Shown: positions 1-11,368, counted from the first letter of the stretch. The stretch: 64,000 bases of DNA from Basidiobolus meristosporus CBS 931.73 (GCA_002104905.1 MCFE01000306.1:34937-98936); one strand, 5' to 3'. Notes: a model not told the origin generated them from the sequence alone. Numbers and translations: made by a program.

Positions 1-1644
1 ATGCCCAGTCCATCGAGCTAGGCGAAGGTGAGAAGGCCGAGAAAACTGTGAGCCACTAGCACTAGAACACTGAGATTCCATGCCTTGCCTCCCGCCCGAG
101 CATACACACCTAATGTACCATTATCCCCAACATCAACACCTAGCAATCATTCATATCCATGCCCTTTCCGTACTTGTTGATTTATTTTTGGAGTAGCCTC
201 CTGTTATTGATCGATTGATTGAATGTTCATAATACCACACACCAACAGCAATAAACCCCCTAAATCCACATGTCCGATGCCGTTATCTTTCGAATCATTA
301 TTGCCGGCGGCACCATCATGCGACAACTTCGACAATGGCATGATGTCATGTTGGATGCCATATAATAGGCCTCCCAAGGCTCGAATAAGGAATGTTTGGT
401 TGGTTTCGGAGAGTCATCGGGCTAGTCATTGCACAGTTGAGGCCGTCGACTAGCATGTGAAGATACAAGACGGGGGCCGGTTTCACGAGGGGAAGATGCT
501 GGTGATGCTGGTGATGCTGGTGATACTGGTGATGGATAGATAGCATGGCGGCAGTCCTGTTCAGAAACCAGGGCGGTTCCGATGACCTCCAGCAGTTTCG
601 CTGGACCCATGGATGATAGTTTCTCAGATGAGCAGCCGATTTCGCAGATACTTGTGGCCATTTTTTCGCATCAATTGTAGTGTACGTGCATGTGCCAATT
701 TAGTCCAAGCCCAACATTCGATTGTTTCCAACTCAGTTCGAGCCAGCGTTTGGATAGATGTCGTTGGCCCAATCCCAGGCCACCGCCATCTTTAATTAAA
801 GCCACTAGGTTGATCAACAATAGGCATGCTTGATAGAGGCAAATGATGAAGATGCTCATTCCATATGATTGAACCGAAACCTGGCCATCGACCACCAGCC
901 TGGATGTTTACTTCCAGACGCATGGTGGTGCTTGATTCATGACTAACCTTTTTAGTAGCGCTCGCCGGCAAGGCATCGCCACATGACCCGGTGGATAATG
1001 GAACGCATCATAATCCACCGCAGATTGGGTATCTGCAGGAACCTATGGCAGCGGCCGAGCAATATTAAAGAATCCACCTCTCTGGCCTGATACTCCAGGT
1101 GATAACAGAATCCCAGGATCTGATCCGGATCCGGATCATGGAGCCGTGATTAAAGGGTAGTGCGCATCAAGATACATATATGTAGGTTGGAAACCGGGGT
1201 TTGTATCTCCAAAGTAGCTGATGCAGCCTGTGGAAGTGGATTTGTGCCGGGGGGACTGGCTCTCTTGTGTGCTACAGTGGGGTCCAGCCCAACTCCCTTG
1301 ACTCCCCAACTTCGTGACAATGCATACCAGAGCGCAAAGAAATCACCACTGCCTATGCTATTAGATGGCCGGGTCAACCCATAGGATGAGGGCTGTCTGA
1401 TCCTGGACCAATGTTGTTCAGGCCTGTATTCTGACTTGGTCCGTAACAGTGAATGACGAGGTGGTGAGTAGGGAATATTATACACGTGGGAACTGGATGA
1501 CTCATGTCCGGAACGAAATTATTCATCTGCTGTCATTTCACGCCGGATTTTCCCAAGCGCCAGCCAACCATGAAGAACAATCATAAAACCGTGCATAGGA
1601 GCTGGCACACTTAGATACCACCCTGAAATTCAATAATACTGCAG
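1..1644. other. Left flank, no recognised gene
   Basis: CG-containing sequence of the gene compartment. Short open frames exist on both strands, but none shows a domain, motif or composition that I recognise, and none extends beyond about 110 codons. It may hold the 3' end of a gene lying off the left edge, or regulatory sequence for the deacylase-like gene at 1645. The only repeat seen is the 9-bp tandem at 495-530. Confidence 0.5.
495..530. repeat. Four-copy 9-bp tandem repeat
   Basis: Three exact copies of GATGCTGGT followed by one copy with a single change (GATACTGGT). It lies in sequence with no recognised gene. A simple minisatellite. Confidence 0.85.
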
Positions 1645-2187
1645 ATGACCCGTCACCCTGGAGTAGAGCGAGTCGCCTCGGCGTTAAACCAACTCAACAC
1701 CTCCTACAACATAGTCACTCTAGGTGAGTCGGCCCGCACCGCCCAACTGGCCGCGCAGCAGTTGAATTGTCATGTAGCCGCCATCGCGAATTCATTGATC
1801 TTCGAGGTTTCCGACAGCGGGTCACCTTTGCTCATTCTGACCAGCGGCGCGCACAAGGTCGACCTGAAGTTGGTTTGCTCCACTCTGGGGGTCAAGAAGC
1901 TCAAGAGAGCGACCCCGGAGTTCGTCCGACTGCACACGGGGTTTGCTATTGGCGGGGTTGCCCCAGTTGGTCATCCCGAGCCCATCAGAACAGTGGTCGA
2001 CCTGGAGCTGTCGCGTTTCAAGCATATCTGGGCGGCTGCTGGTCACCCACAAGCAGTGTTTCGAACCACCTTCGACGAATTGGTTCGCTTTTCTGACGGG
2101 CTGGCGATCAAGGTAGGGGAGGAGATAGCAGAGAGCGTTATCCAAGAAGCCCTAGCGTTGGACGGCGCCGAGGGCAGTCACGAATAA
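1645..2187 (+). CDS. YbaK/ProX-type aminoacyl-tRNA deacylase-like protein
   Basis: A 180-residue protein spanning one YbaK/ProX editing-like domain, the family that hydrolyses mischarged aminoacyl-tRNAs in trans. Supporting motifs are LTSGAHKVD (residues 65-73), the core FAIGGVAPVGHP (about 104-115) and WAAAGHP (about 133-139). Length and start fit the family; the ATG follows CTGCAG, so an upstream coding exon ending there cannot be excluded. At the position of the catalytic lysine of characterised YbaK/ProXp-ala proteins this protein has Asn49 (IANSL). From memory, actinobacterial relatives share this IANSL form, so it may be a distinct subgroup and not a loss. The stop codon is embedded in AATAAA (2184-2189). 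Activity and substrate are unknown. Confidence 0.8.
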   Translation: MTRHPGVERVASALNQLNTSYNIVTLGESARTAQLAAQQLNCHVAAIANSLIFEVSDSGSPLLILTSGAHKVDLKLVCSTLGVKKLKRATPEFVRLHTGFAIGGVAPVGHPEPIRTVVDLELSRFKHIWAAAGHPQAVFRTTFDELVRFSDGLAIKVGEEIAESVIQEALALDGAEGSHE

Positions 2188-2438
2188 AGCAACCTTGAAT
2201 GACTCTATCCAGCACGGGCGTTTATTCTGATTCAGACCGTGAATAGTGAAATACTGGGAATACGGACTCATAGAAACTTTCCTTCTAAAGGTCGGTCCGC
2301 CAAAATGGGGTTGGACTTGGTACTGAGCTAGGTTTACTTTTTATCGGTTCACAAAAAACATTTCTCTTCCGAACTAAATGGCCTTTCCCACAAAACTGGG
2401 CTGGTTTCGTGTTCAATGGTGCGGATGTGTGGATGTAG

Positions 2439-2462
2439 GTGTGGGTGTGGGTGTGGGTGTGT
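2439..2462. repeat. GTGGGT short tandem repeat
   Basis: Three to four consecutive GTGGGT units in a GT-rich tract within the 327-bp spacer between the convergent 3' ends of the deacylase-like gene (2187) and vps35 (2515). Nothing else is recognised in this spacer. It is not the TTAGGG telomere repeat. Confidence 0.75.
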
Positions 2463-2514
2463 GAGCGTGGAGATGGATTTGGGGGAAGGTGGGGGAATAG
2501 GTATCTATACGTTC

Positions 2515-5500
2515 TTAATGAATCGTAATTGAGGAATCGATCTCATCATAGTTGGGGGCGACTTCGGCACCTGCCGCCAATTCTTTCTTGTGTTGAAGGT
2601 GGATCATGGTGAGCTTGAAGTGCTTGAGAATGAAGTCAATTGGATTTCCTTCGGGGGTAATCAGAGCAGAGGAGTTGCTGGTCTTTGGAAGCGAGTCGTT
2701 CTCCATGCTTGCAACATTACTGTTGATCAGGTCGATGATACCGTTGAGGTGCTTGGGGGTAACCTGGTGAACAGGAGAGGCTAAGTGATGTGTGATCGGG
2801 CATCAACATTGTCGAACAATTACCTCTTCAACCTGGCGCTCAAAGAAATAGATGTAGCGGTTCAGAACCTCGACAAACAACTCGACATTTGTGACGGAGT
2901 CTAGGCAGGCGTCGGCAATCTTGAGCGCACGCTGCAGCGTTTCGAGAACCCGCTGTCCATTGCGATACATGTTGTCTTCCTTCTCGTCCTTTCCTGGAAC
3001 ATCAGTACCCCAAAACAAGTGGGAGCAATGATACACTGCACGACATTGATCCGGCTTTTTGAGCAATTTGCCACTGTGGAGAACACATTTGGTGATCAAT
3101 GTATCGTACTCCTCTGGCTTGAACCCTCTGCTGGTCTGCAAGGTGCCAACAATGAGCAGGATTGCTTGGAACTGAGCCTTCGATTCAGAAATGGACTCTT
3201 CATACACCGAGAAGGCCTGTACGAAGAATTCATATGCGATCTCCTCAAACCCGCATTCGTCTGCGGACTGGGCAGCGAGAAGGAAGAGACGCAAAGAGAG
3301 ATCATGGCATTCAGCCTTGTTGTAGAGAATGCCGATGAGCTGATGAATGAACTTGAACAATGTGGTGCACTTCTTGTTCCATTCCTCATCCTAAACATTG
3401 GCGACAACAGTTCGTCAGCGGTAGGATCTCATCAACCAACGTGTACCTGATACTTACCCTGCTTTCGAGCATATTGTATTTTCTGGCCAACTTAACGGCC
3501 TCGATGATCATCGGAGGGAAGGTGAAGCGAATGCGGTCCCCACCATCGCCGAATTGCTTTCTAGCGGCCAACAGCAGCTAGTCGTATGAATATGGTATGA
3601 GTCGGGTGTTCCGAAGGAAGGCTCACCACTACAACATACCATGATCTGTTCGTCAGGATCCTCATTACGGAAAAGATGGATCATTCGTGCAACCCAGCCT
3701 TGTTCCTCTGCGGCGTCTTCGTCATCCATAGGGCTCTTACCACTCAATGCGAATGACACGCCGATGCTTGCGTCTTTTTGATCTCTAACCAGCACGTTGC
3801 ATAACTCAAGCACGCCGTCGACTTCCTCTGGAGTGCTGATGACTGTTTCCTTCTTCAAAATACTGGAAATAATGGCGTGCGACACGGAGCGCCTGGTAGA
3901 ATAGGGCTGCAGCTCAAGTAAAGATTGGTAGTTCGTAAGAGACAGAAGCGTAAGGGCAGTTGGATAAGCGTTGACGGGAGCAAGCAGTAACGACAACAAA
4001 CTCGAAGTAGTGTTAGCTGTATGCAAGTCAGGGCTTTTACAAGCAAGGATAGGGAGACAAAAAAGGATTTAGTATAACAACTCCCAACGGCACGGCGACT
4101 GCAACATGCTATGGAGATTCCATTACCTTTCTTCGTACTCTATCATTTTCTCTTTCGTGAAGCCGATGATCTGATCAACATATTCCAACTCATCGGGATA
4201 GCAGCTAAGAGAAAGGTGAGCTAGAGAAACAAGCAGAGCGGTGATGTCTTGAATGGAGATGTCGGGACGGGCCTGAGAAGGCACGTCTTAGTTAAATGAC
4301 CCTGAACCCATGCTACGGTGGCAGTCTACCTTGATCAGCTCAACGATCTGCTCCCAGAAAACTTCGAACAACTTGACATCTTCCGGAATTCCACGGACTC
4401 TCTTGACACCATTTTCATCGACCTCATTTCCATTCTCGGCCTCTCTCGCGGCATATGCTGCAAGGCGGTCGATCAGGGAAATGACGATCTGCTTGACACT
4501 CACTCTAGGGTTGAGCTTGGCAAGTGCTGAAAGAAGCTGGTCCAGCGTACGTAGGTGGAAGTCATCCTCGAAAACCTAATGTCATAGCCACGCATCAGTA
4601 CGATCGGCTCCTTCGTCCGGGTTCGAACCCCACTTACTTGGATGATGGCTTCCAGAAGGTATTCTTGGGCGATCAGATCTTTGCAGCTGACAACCTGCTC
4701 TAAAATACCTGGGAGAATGGTCTGGATCGCGCAACAGTGGGAAGGTTATGAATGGTAGCTTTAAAGTTTCCCAGATTCTCAACCACTTTACCTCTTGATA
4801 CAGGTTTAAGGTAACGCCCTCGAGCTGGCTAAGCTTTACCAAATTGCTTCCGATAAGAATCTTGAGCTCCTTTCTTTCCATCTCACGCTTCTCTCTTTCA
4901 CGAGAATGCCCTTGATGCTGAAGGCGCACCCAGAGCTTGTTCATCTCCATAAAGTTGGTTAGCGTGAACTGGATAGAATCATTGAGATTCCCTTCCGGGC
5001 TGGAGATAAACGTTGTGAATACCAATGGCACATTTGAGATTGCACTAATGAAAATCTTGTATACCCCTCGCTGGTCCCGGTGGGTAAGTAATCGCGCGTA
5101 GCTCCTCCAAGATAATATCTAAGGAAGAGGCCTCTGGTGGGGTGTTGAACACCTCGGGCCATTTCCATCATATCTTTCATGATTTCCTTCACAGGTGCAT
5201 CTTTTATACTCATGTACACGCTCCCGACCGTGATCATCAAATAAAGACGAGGAATTATATTCCCAGCATACTGGACGAGTTCGTATAGTTCTGCGAGATG
5301 GTGACGACCTGAAGTGTGTGCCTCGTTCAGGAATGTGGACAAGTGTCTAAGAGAGTCGAATATGGCCATATCTAGAAACCGCAGGTTAGCAAGTGACCAG
5401 AAACCTACGGTCAAGCATCTCTCGGAAAAGAAAGAAAAACGCCCTACATAATTCGTAGTAATTTTTGGGAGTCAAAGAGGAGGTGCGCAATTCGGCTAGC

Positions 5501-5857
5501 ATGGTGGAGCAGTTTTTCAAGGCATCCATCAGGTTGTTGTTGTCCTAGAATTTAGGGGTTTCGTTAGTGTCAAGTGGACACGATCTACGTATTAGATGGC
5601 GGGAGGGATGATCCAGTGATGGCTGTCGAATACTGCTAGCGCCGCCCCAAGAAAAGCTTGAGAGCTCGTGCTTATCGTGAAGCCGGAAATATATCCAGAC
5701 CTCGGGCAACACTAGAATCTTCGGAATCAACCGCAAAAAATAGATAGATACGTACCAGGCATTTCTTCATCTGGAAAGACTGGACTTTAACCAGATTCAA
5801 AGCATCCTCTAGCAGTTTGCCTTGGCTTTCTGCATTTATAGAAGGTGAAGTTGCCAT
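2515..5857 (-). CDS. vps35: Retromer subunit Vps35, 11 exons
   Basis: Cargo-recognition scaffold of retromer, which returns membrane proteins from endosomes to the Golgi or plasma membrane. Splicing by hand gives exons 5857-5756, 5544-5448, 5371-5065, 4999-4792, 4721-4638, 4575-4330, 4272-4127, 4033-3640, 3577-3458, 3390-2824 and 2763-2515. Every junction has a GT donor and AG acceptor with phase kept, giving 2,520 nt and 839 residues plus stop, in the usual range for Vps35. Family landmarks run in order: [11 protein letters not shown] near the N-terminus, [82 protein letters not shown]-like helical repeats and [12 protein letters not shown] near the C-terminus. All ten introns are 57-110 bp except the first (211 bp). 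The start ATG is the only one before VKVQSF. For the exon at 4033, the nearer AG (after 4017) would create a stop, so the AG at 4034-4035 is used. Confidence 0.95.
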
Positions 5858-6962
5858 AGTGTACGGTAGAAACGGGGACCAACGTGTAGTAAGTAGAAGA
5901 TTAAATACTCGTCAATATACCAAATAACTCGAGCCTACGATCAAGAATCTACTCGGAAAAGATATTATCATGGAACCATACAACTTGATTCACTAAGATT
6001 GTTGCCATCCACGCTTTGATGTGACGCATCCCATAATCTCGAGCCGATATTCAATTGTGGAAGAACCACCCACGAAGGACCAATCAACTGCGAATCACCG
6101 TTCTACAGGTCATTCTGATCGCCGGAATTAGGAAACATGTGCAATTCGATTTTCTAGCAAGGGCTAACCAAAGCAAGCCGGCTCTATCCAGTGGACGCTG
6201 TTTCCGTTGGCAATCCTAGCTGTAGGGTCGGGACCAACACTTATATGGCGGGCTGTGAAGTTTCTGAAGTATCTGAGAATCCCCACGCCTTAGTGTTCAT
6301 GCTTGGGTCATATAGGTACGCGGACTCCAAAACTGCCCATTGCTTCTCTAGTGGAAATGCAATTGCAATGTTTCACTGTGTACGTTTCCGACAATTACTT
6401 ATCGAATGGTGGACCAAGGGCTCTGCATCACTGTTCATTGGCCAGGGAAGTGGCTCATTTAGACATATTTGGTAGGTAAATAGCAGTAGTAAAACTATCG
6501 ATTTGGCTGCATGCATCCCAGAAGTCCAATCCGAAAATCACGGTGAATTGTTGGTATTTATCGAGGTGCTGTGGAAATACGCAACCATGTTAATGATTAA
6601 TTTGTGTTGAACCCCAGGAAAACACTGCATAACTGTTGATTAATTTCCCCCACATCAACCGACAATGGACCATTTTCATTAATGCTAATGGAGGGGTGAT
6701 CGAAGCAAACAATCCATGCTTTGGGTATGAAGAGCATTCTCGATCCTACAGGAACGCATTTAAGTTGTGTGTAACTGCTGCATCGAGGGTTTATTTAATA
6801 GGGTAATCTGTGAATTCAAGAATTATGAGCAAGTTCATTTCTGAAGGGGAATATAGAATGCGTAAGTTTATAAAGTTGAGTGAATAGATTTACAAGTGCG
6901 GCGACCCTGTATCGAGCTTAATACAGAGAACCATCAGGCTTTGGCGATGGTTTTTGGTCTGT
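5858..6962. other. Spacer between vps35 and ammonium transporter
   Basis: About 1.1 kb separating two minus-strand genes. It must contain the vps35 promoter (next to 5857) and the transporter 3' UTR (next to 6963). A 94-codon plus-strand frame at 6191-6475 shows no recognisable domain and is not called. No repeat is seen. Confidence 0.6.
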
Positions 6963-8312
6963 TTATATAAAGGGCTTTTCGTTGCTTGCTGCGGCCTCCA
7001 CAACGGCGGGCGTACTGTTGTTTCGGGCGAAGACGGTCTCGACATGGTAATAGGCGGATTCGCCCAGCTCGGATAGGTCAAGTCCTAGCTTCTCACTTTC
7101 CGAATCAGCACGAAGGCTTAGCCCAGGGATCTTGTCCATTACCCACAAGATCAAATACGTGATGATGAAGGTCCACGCAAACCCAGCCACACTTCCTGCA
7201 AGCTGAATCAGGATCTGCATGAAGTTGCCGTTGATCCAACCTCCTGCGATCAAAGTGCCGTCCAATGCAGCGATACGTTGCTCTGCGAAGATGCCAGTGA
7301 GAAGGTTTCCAATTACACCCCCAACCGCGTGAACCGCAAACACGTCCAGGGCATCGTCGAAATTCAGCAGATGCCCCAAATGGCGAGCATAATTGCACCC
7401 GATGCCTGCAACCACACCGAACAACAACGCAGCGGCAGGGCCAACAAACCCAGACCCAGGGGTTATGGCTACCAATCCGGCAACTGCACCAGAGCAAAAT
7501 GCAAGAGCCGAGAACTTGCGACCGGTGCGGAAATAATCGATCAAAACCCAGGTCAGAGCACCCGAGGCAGCGGCAATGTTGGTCACAACAATCGCCATGA
7601 TGGCTCTAAGCGAGCCGGCGAGTGCTGATCCTCCGTTGAAGCCAAACCAACCAAACCAAAGGAATGCCGTGCCCAACACTACGTTCGACATGTTGTGGGC
7701 CTTGAATTCTTCGGTACCGTGTCCTTCTCTTTTTCCTACTTTGATAGCATACGCCAACGCAGCAACTCCGGAGGAGATATGCACGGGAGTACCACCAGCG
7801 AAATCCAGACTCCCCAGTTTCATTGACCAGCCATCAGGCGACCAAGTCCAGTACGCGATGGGATCATAAACAAGAGTTGACCATATGAAGATGAAGATGA
7901 TCGTAGGCAGGATACGTGCTCGCTCCGCTGCAGCGCCTATGGCCAATGCTGGAGCGATGGAAGCGAACATACACTGATATATCATGAAAGCAAGGTCAGG
8001 AATCTTCGAACTGCCCACACTAGGATCTCCCAGCACGTTGATTAGAAAAGCGTGATTTAGGTTGCCAATGAACCAACTGCCGGTGCGACTAAAAGTAATA
8101 GAATAGCCCCAGATAAACCACTGGACAAGTACAACCGCTACAGACAAGCAGCTGAGCATTATAAGAGAAAGCGCGTTTTTGGAACGGGCCATGCCACTGT
8201 AGAAGTAGCCAACGCCCGGGATCATAAGGAATACAAGACTGGTCGATACCATGACCCATGTTATGTCGCCTGAGGCGTAAAGGGGTGTCGGTTCTGGAGA
8301 GGTGGTATTCAT
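6963..8312 (-). CDS. Ammonium transporter, Mep/Amt family (Mep2-like)
   Basis: A 449-residue plasma-membrane ammonium transporter in one uninterrupted frame, with about eleven hydrophobic segments. Family motifs are clear: the outer F-gate region MFASIAPALAIGAAAER (115-131), LDFAGGTPVHISSG with Asp170 and the first twin histidine His178, FLWFGWFGFNGGSAL (218-231), and DDALDVFAVHAVGG with the second histidine His328. The 150-residue spacing of the histidines matches E. coli AmtB His168/His318. In yeast, Mep1 and Mep3 carry Glu at the first histidine while Mep2 keeps His, so this protein is Mep2-like. The cytosolic tail (about 395-449) carries the conserved EKLGLDLSELGESAYY region. No introns, unlike vps35. 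The start ATG at 8312 lies directly before the first membrane segment. Whether it also senses ammonium, as Mep2 does, cannot be read from sequence. Confidence 0.95.
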   Translation of the reverse strand: MNTTSPEPTPLYASGDITWVMVSTSLVFLMIPGVGYFYSGMARSKNALSLIMLSCLSVAVVLVQWFIWGYSITFSRTGSWFIGNLNHAFLINVLGDPSVGSSKIPDLAFMIYQCMFASIAPALAIGAAAERARILPTIIFIFIWSTLVYDPIAYWTWSPDGWSMKLGSLDFAGGTPVHISSGVAALAYAIKVGKREGHGTEEFKAHNMSNVVLGTAFLWFGWFGFNGGSALAGSLRAIMAIVVTNIAAASGALTWVLIDYFRTGRKFSALAFCSGAVAGLVAITPGSGFVGPAAALLFGVVAGIGCNYARHLGHLLNFDDALDVFAVHAVGGVIGNLLTGIFAEQRIAALDGTLIAGGWINGNFMQILIQLAGSVAGFAWTFIITYLILWVMDKIPGLSLRADSESEKLGLDLSELGESAYYHVETVFARNNSTPAVVEAAASNEKPFI

Positions 8313-10550
8313 ACTTAGCTACGAGCGTTGTGCGAGTTGTGCTTCAGGTAGATGGCGGTGTGGTGTATTTATAAGCGGGGATAGGCTGCACCGAGCATGG
8401 TTCCATTACGTTATGTTAATATATGGGACTGCCATGACCAATTTCGTCCAGGAGCAAGAGCCAATGGATAGCCAAATGTTTATCTTCGGAAATATAGGGG
8501 CGACGCTTGGTAGGTCTGCAACGACTTTATCTGCTTGATGGCTCCGAATAGGTAATGAAGGTACATGATGAGGGTTTCATCAATCTCCTATCTCGGAAGG
8601 GCAGCATGTGAAAGCTCGATTTCCATGTGACCCAAATCCGACGATACAAGGAGCCGATCAATTTTTATGCACCGATGGCTATTGTGTACCCGCTTGGGCG
8701 GACGATGGGCCCACCCGCCTTGATAGGGAATAACTGGGGGCTGGTTATATCAGTCGTGTTCAGACGTTAAATTGTGAGTTGATTCTTGTGGTGGCCTGTG
8801 ATTGATTCTTCTCGTATCTACCTTAAACTTTAATCTCCTTTCGCGGCGAGCCAACCGCTATTGGCTTACCTGTCGACCAACACTGGCCTATTTCACGTGC
8901 AACCGCATGCATAATCCCCTCATCAATTCTCCTACAAGTACCCCAGACAATAGTTGATGCGGCCTTGAAACGGCCCAGTGCAGCTTACTAGCTTGGAAAA
9001 GTTAGTTTGACTGCCTCGCGATGCCAACCTGGATTCAAATCGCACGCACGAGGGCTTTCCGGTTATATTCCCGTCATCAAATGGGCAACTCTTTCATATG
9101 ATAGAGTCGCCTCCCCAATGGTCATAATGGCGCCTGCATAACACAGTGGTTGAATGGGATCCGAGGGTAGTATTTGTTGTGCTGCATGAGGCCACATCGG
9201 CGCCAGGTCTGACTGTGCACTTGCTGTGAGCCCGTGGAATCCATTCTGCTTCCTACTGGATTGTAAGAAGCCTCGCGTTAAATGGCCTAGGCATCTTCCC
9301 TCACTAATGCGCGCGGTCGACATAAGACCCATTCGAAAGAGGGAGTATTTTGCATCCTATGCAACCGGTATTATCTGAGAGAGCATGTGTGCAGTAGCGA
9401 ATATGGTTTTCCCAAATCCGTATCTAGCATCCATCATACATAGGGTGATATTGGGTGAGTGTTTCCCGACGGTTGATGCGCCACATGCCCCGCCAGACCT
9501 GGGAGAGGGTGAACGCAGTACTATTGAATTTAATGTCCAACATGTAAGGTGGATTCCAAGCGTCACCAATGTATGGCGCCATTTAAGGAGTAACCCATCC
9601 GAATTGATACATCGCCAGATTTACTCATAAATCGACATGAATCTCTTGCAATATGGTCTATAAGCACCATATACAGGGTTGCATTCAAGTCAGAATCACA
9701 CATTGGCTGATGGTGTATGATTGATTTCCCTATATAAAGCAGCCCTGCATGCTTATTTGTTTACTATGAGAAGTCATCCACGTTGTCGTGTAGCATGCGA
9801 GATTTGGTCCAGAGTAGCAAGTCCATGTTTCCAGCCAGCCTATTGATACCCCACATCTCTCATGACCTACTTGGGTCAAAGCGTATGGTTGAGATGCAGC
9901 CTCTCTGCAAACGACGCATCTCGGGAGTGTTCACCCAGGGTCCATATTTGTGGCAATTCAACAAAATCTCCCTTTCTCAGAGGGTATTCGCTCGATTACG
10001 AGCCCTTGGTTGAGGTTCGCAATTAAGGTACAGTTGGGCCATAGAGATCAAGGCATATAATATCCAGTGCACCAAGACATGTCGCTTCTGTGGAGCCAAC
10101 CCTGTTCTTACTGGAGATCCGAATATTCTTGGTTTCCGCAGTGTAACAGTAAGCACCCTAGAAAAAATCACATTTGAAATCGATGGAGATCTTGTTGGTG
10201 ATTCCTTCAAACTTCAAGCATGGCTCTGCATGTGCCTCTCTCCCGTTGCATCCAAATACGACGACGACTTTGTGGAGATTTAGTCTACCTTCGACTGATA
10301 AATGTCTTCTACCCAGTTGTAAATCTACTCTGTATCCGCTCAATATCAGGATCTTCCAGTCCGGGGTTTTCTCCTATCGTACTGGTGCACAGCTGGTTTG
10401 CGCGGATGTGTTTCATACGTTCCTTGACCCGTTCCGGAAATAAAATCAACTGGTGTGATTATTCCATTTGGATGATTGATAGCAAATGCAAATTTGGTAA
10501 TTGGGTGATTAACTAGAACGAGATGCTTCCGCCCTTAACACAGATATTAA
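8313..10550. other. Gene-compartment spacer, no recognised gene
   Basis: About 2.2 kb of mixed-composition sequence between the transporter start and the first retroelement. It holds the transporter promoter at its left end. Short frames (for example 9385-9630 plus, 9063-9332 minus and 10174-10443 plus) have no recognisable domain. A TATA-like CTATATAAAGC lies near 9730, but no convincing gene follows it. The shift to AT-rich, CG-poor repeat sequence begins around 10,550. Confidence 0.55.
8480..8726 (-). promoter_or_regulatory. Cluster of GATA-factor motifs upstream of the transporter
   Basis: Four HGATAR matches lie 170-415 bp upstream of the start codon: AGATAA (minus, 8480-8485), AGATAA (minus, 8527-8532), AGATAG (minus, 8588-8593) and TGATAG (plus, 8721-8726). 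AreA/Nit2-type GATA factors bind such sites and activate nitrogen-scavenging genes, including ammonium permeases, under nitrogen limitation. The motifs are seen; their function is inferred, and the motif is short enough to occur by chance. Confidence 0.45.
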
Positions 10551-10882
10551 TGTTGCAAAAATTTGGAATTCCACCTAAATATTCACCTAACTTAGTCACT
10601 TAGATCATTACCTAAAGATCTTTGAGGATTCTGACCAAATTCCTTGTCGGGATTTACTTGGAATATTTACCCAGAACATGAAAATTAGATAAGTTGTCCA
10701 AACAGCCCCAAGCTTTGCACACATGTTCTTAGGACCTTCCTAAACTTATTCTACGTGTTTGTTATGCCAAAACAATGTAAAAGTACAAATACTACTTTTG
10801 CATTCAATAAATCATCAAGTGAAAACCACATAATCTACTTGCTCTCAAAATCACTTTCAGTATCTCCAAGACTATTACAGCA
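10551..10882 (+). repeat. Copia C1A 5' LTR
   Basis: Starts TGTTG and ends ACAGCA next to a primer-binding site. It matches the 349-bp LTRs at 11369, 32630 and 36963 apart from about 17 bp missing near 10670 (between TTTA and CCCAGAACATG). It contains a TATA-like tract and AATAAA near 10806. Confidence 0.85.
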
Positions 10883-10895
10883 GGTTATGAGCCCC
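10883..10895 (+). other. C1A primer-binding site (tRNA-iMet anticodon arm)
   Basis: GGTTATGAGCCCC directly follows the LTR. Its complement, GGGGCTCATAACC, reads as the initiator-methionine tRNA anticodon arm (loop CTCATAA), the priming site known for Ty5 and Drosophila copia, which use a half-tRNA. The gag ATG (10887-10889) lies inside it. Confidence 0.7.
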
Positions 10896-11368
10896 AAGCT
10901 ATCAATTGCTGCAATGTCTACCACTCCTATTACTGGAACTTTTCCATCTGCTGAAAAGTTGGATGGATCTAACTACCAAGTGTGGAAGGTAAAGATGAAG
11001 ATGCTGCTACAAGAAAGAGGCCTTTGGGATATTGTCATGGGAGAAGAATGCCCTCCAAAAAACATGGGAGAGGAAGCCTTAAAATACCAGAAGAAAGAAC
11101 AGAGTGCCTTTAACTGCATTTGCCTTAATGTTAAAGTCAAATTGCTAGTTCAATGCTCAAGAGCAAAAATGGCAAAGATTGCCTGGAAGGCATTAGAAGA
11201 CACATACCAGTCATGTTCAGCTGCTAAGAAAATGTATCCAAGACAAAAATTCTTTACTACTAAGATGCAGCCAGGAGAAGAAATGTAAAATCTGATTAAC
11301 AGTATAACCCCACTCATGGATGAGATGGAATATGTGGGTGTACCAGCTACTGATGAAGATGTGATAGT
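10887..11368 (+). pseudogene. C1A gag, truncated
   Basis: The copia gag N-terminus, beginning MSPKLS within the primer-binding site. The recognisable copia-type motif (LDGSNYQVWKVKMKMLLQERGLWD region) lies near residues 25-48. A stop codon at 11286-11288 replaces a codon that is open in C2 gag (36179-36958), and the frame is then cut at 11368 by the next LTR. No zinc knuckle or pol remains in this copy. Confidence 0.8.

Noticed and set aside
1150-1485. 111-codon minus-strand frame
   Set aside because: No domain, low-complexity composition, overlapping plus-strand frame of equal quality; treated as chance.
2439-2462. GTGGGT tract as an interstitial telomere
   Set aside because: The unit is not TTAGGG and the tract is only three to four units long.
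4017-4033. Alternative acceptor for vps35 exon 8 after 4017
   Set aside because: It would place TAA immediately in frame; the AG at 4034-4035 restores the [10 protein letters not shown] reading expected for the family.
4600-4640. GGTTCGAACCCC inside a vps35 intron, resembling a tRNA B box
   Set aside because: The flanks do not form a five-pair T stem, there is no A box or acceptor stem, and the segment is explained by the intron donor at 4637.
7105-7497. 130-codon frame antisense-shifted within the transporter
   Set aside because: Shadow of the Mep/Amt gene in another frame.
8990-9055. GGATTCAAATC, possible tRNA B box
   Set aside because: No matching T stem, A box or cloverleaf upstream.
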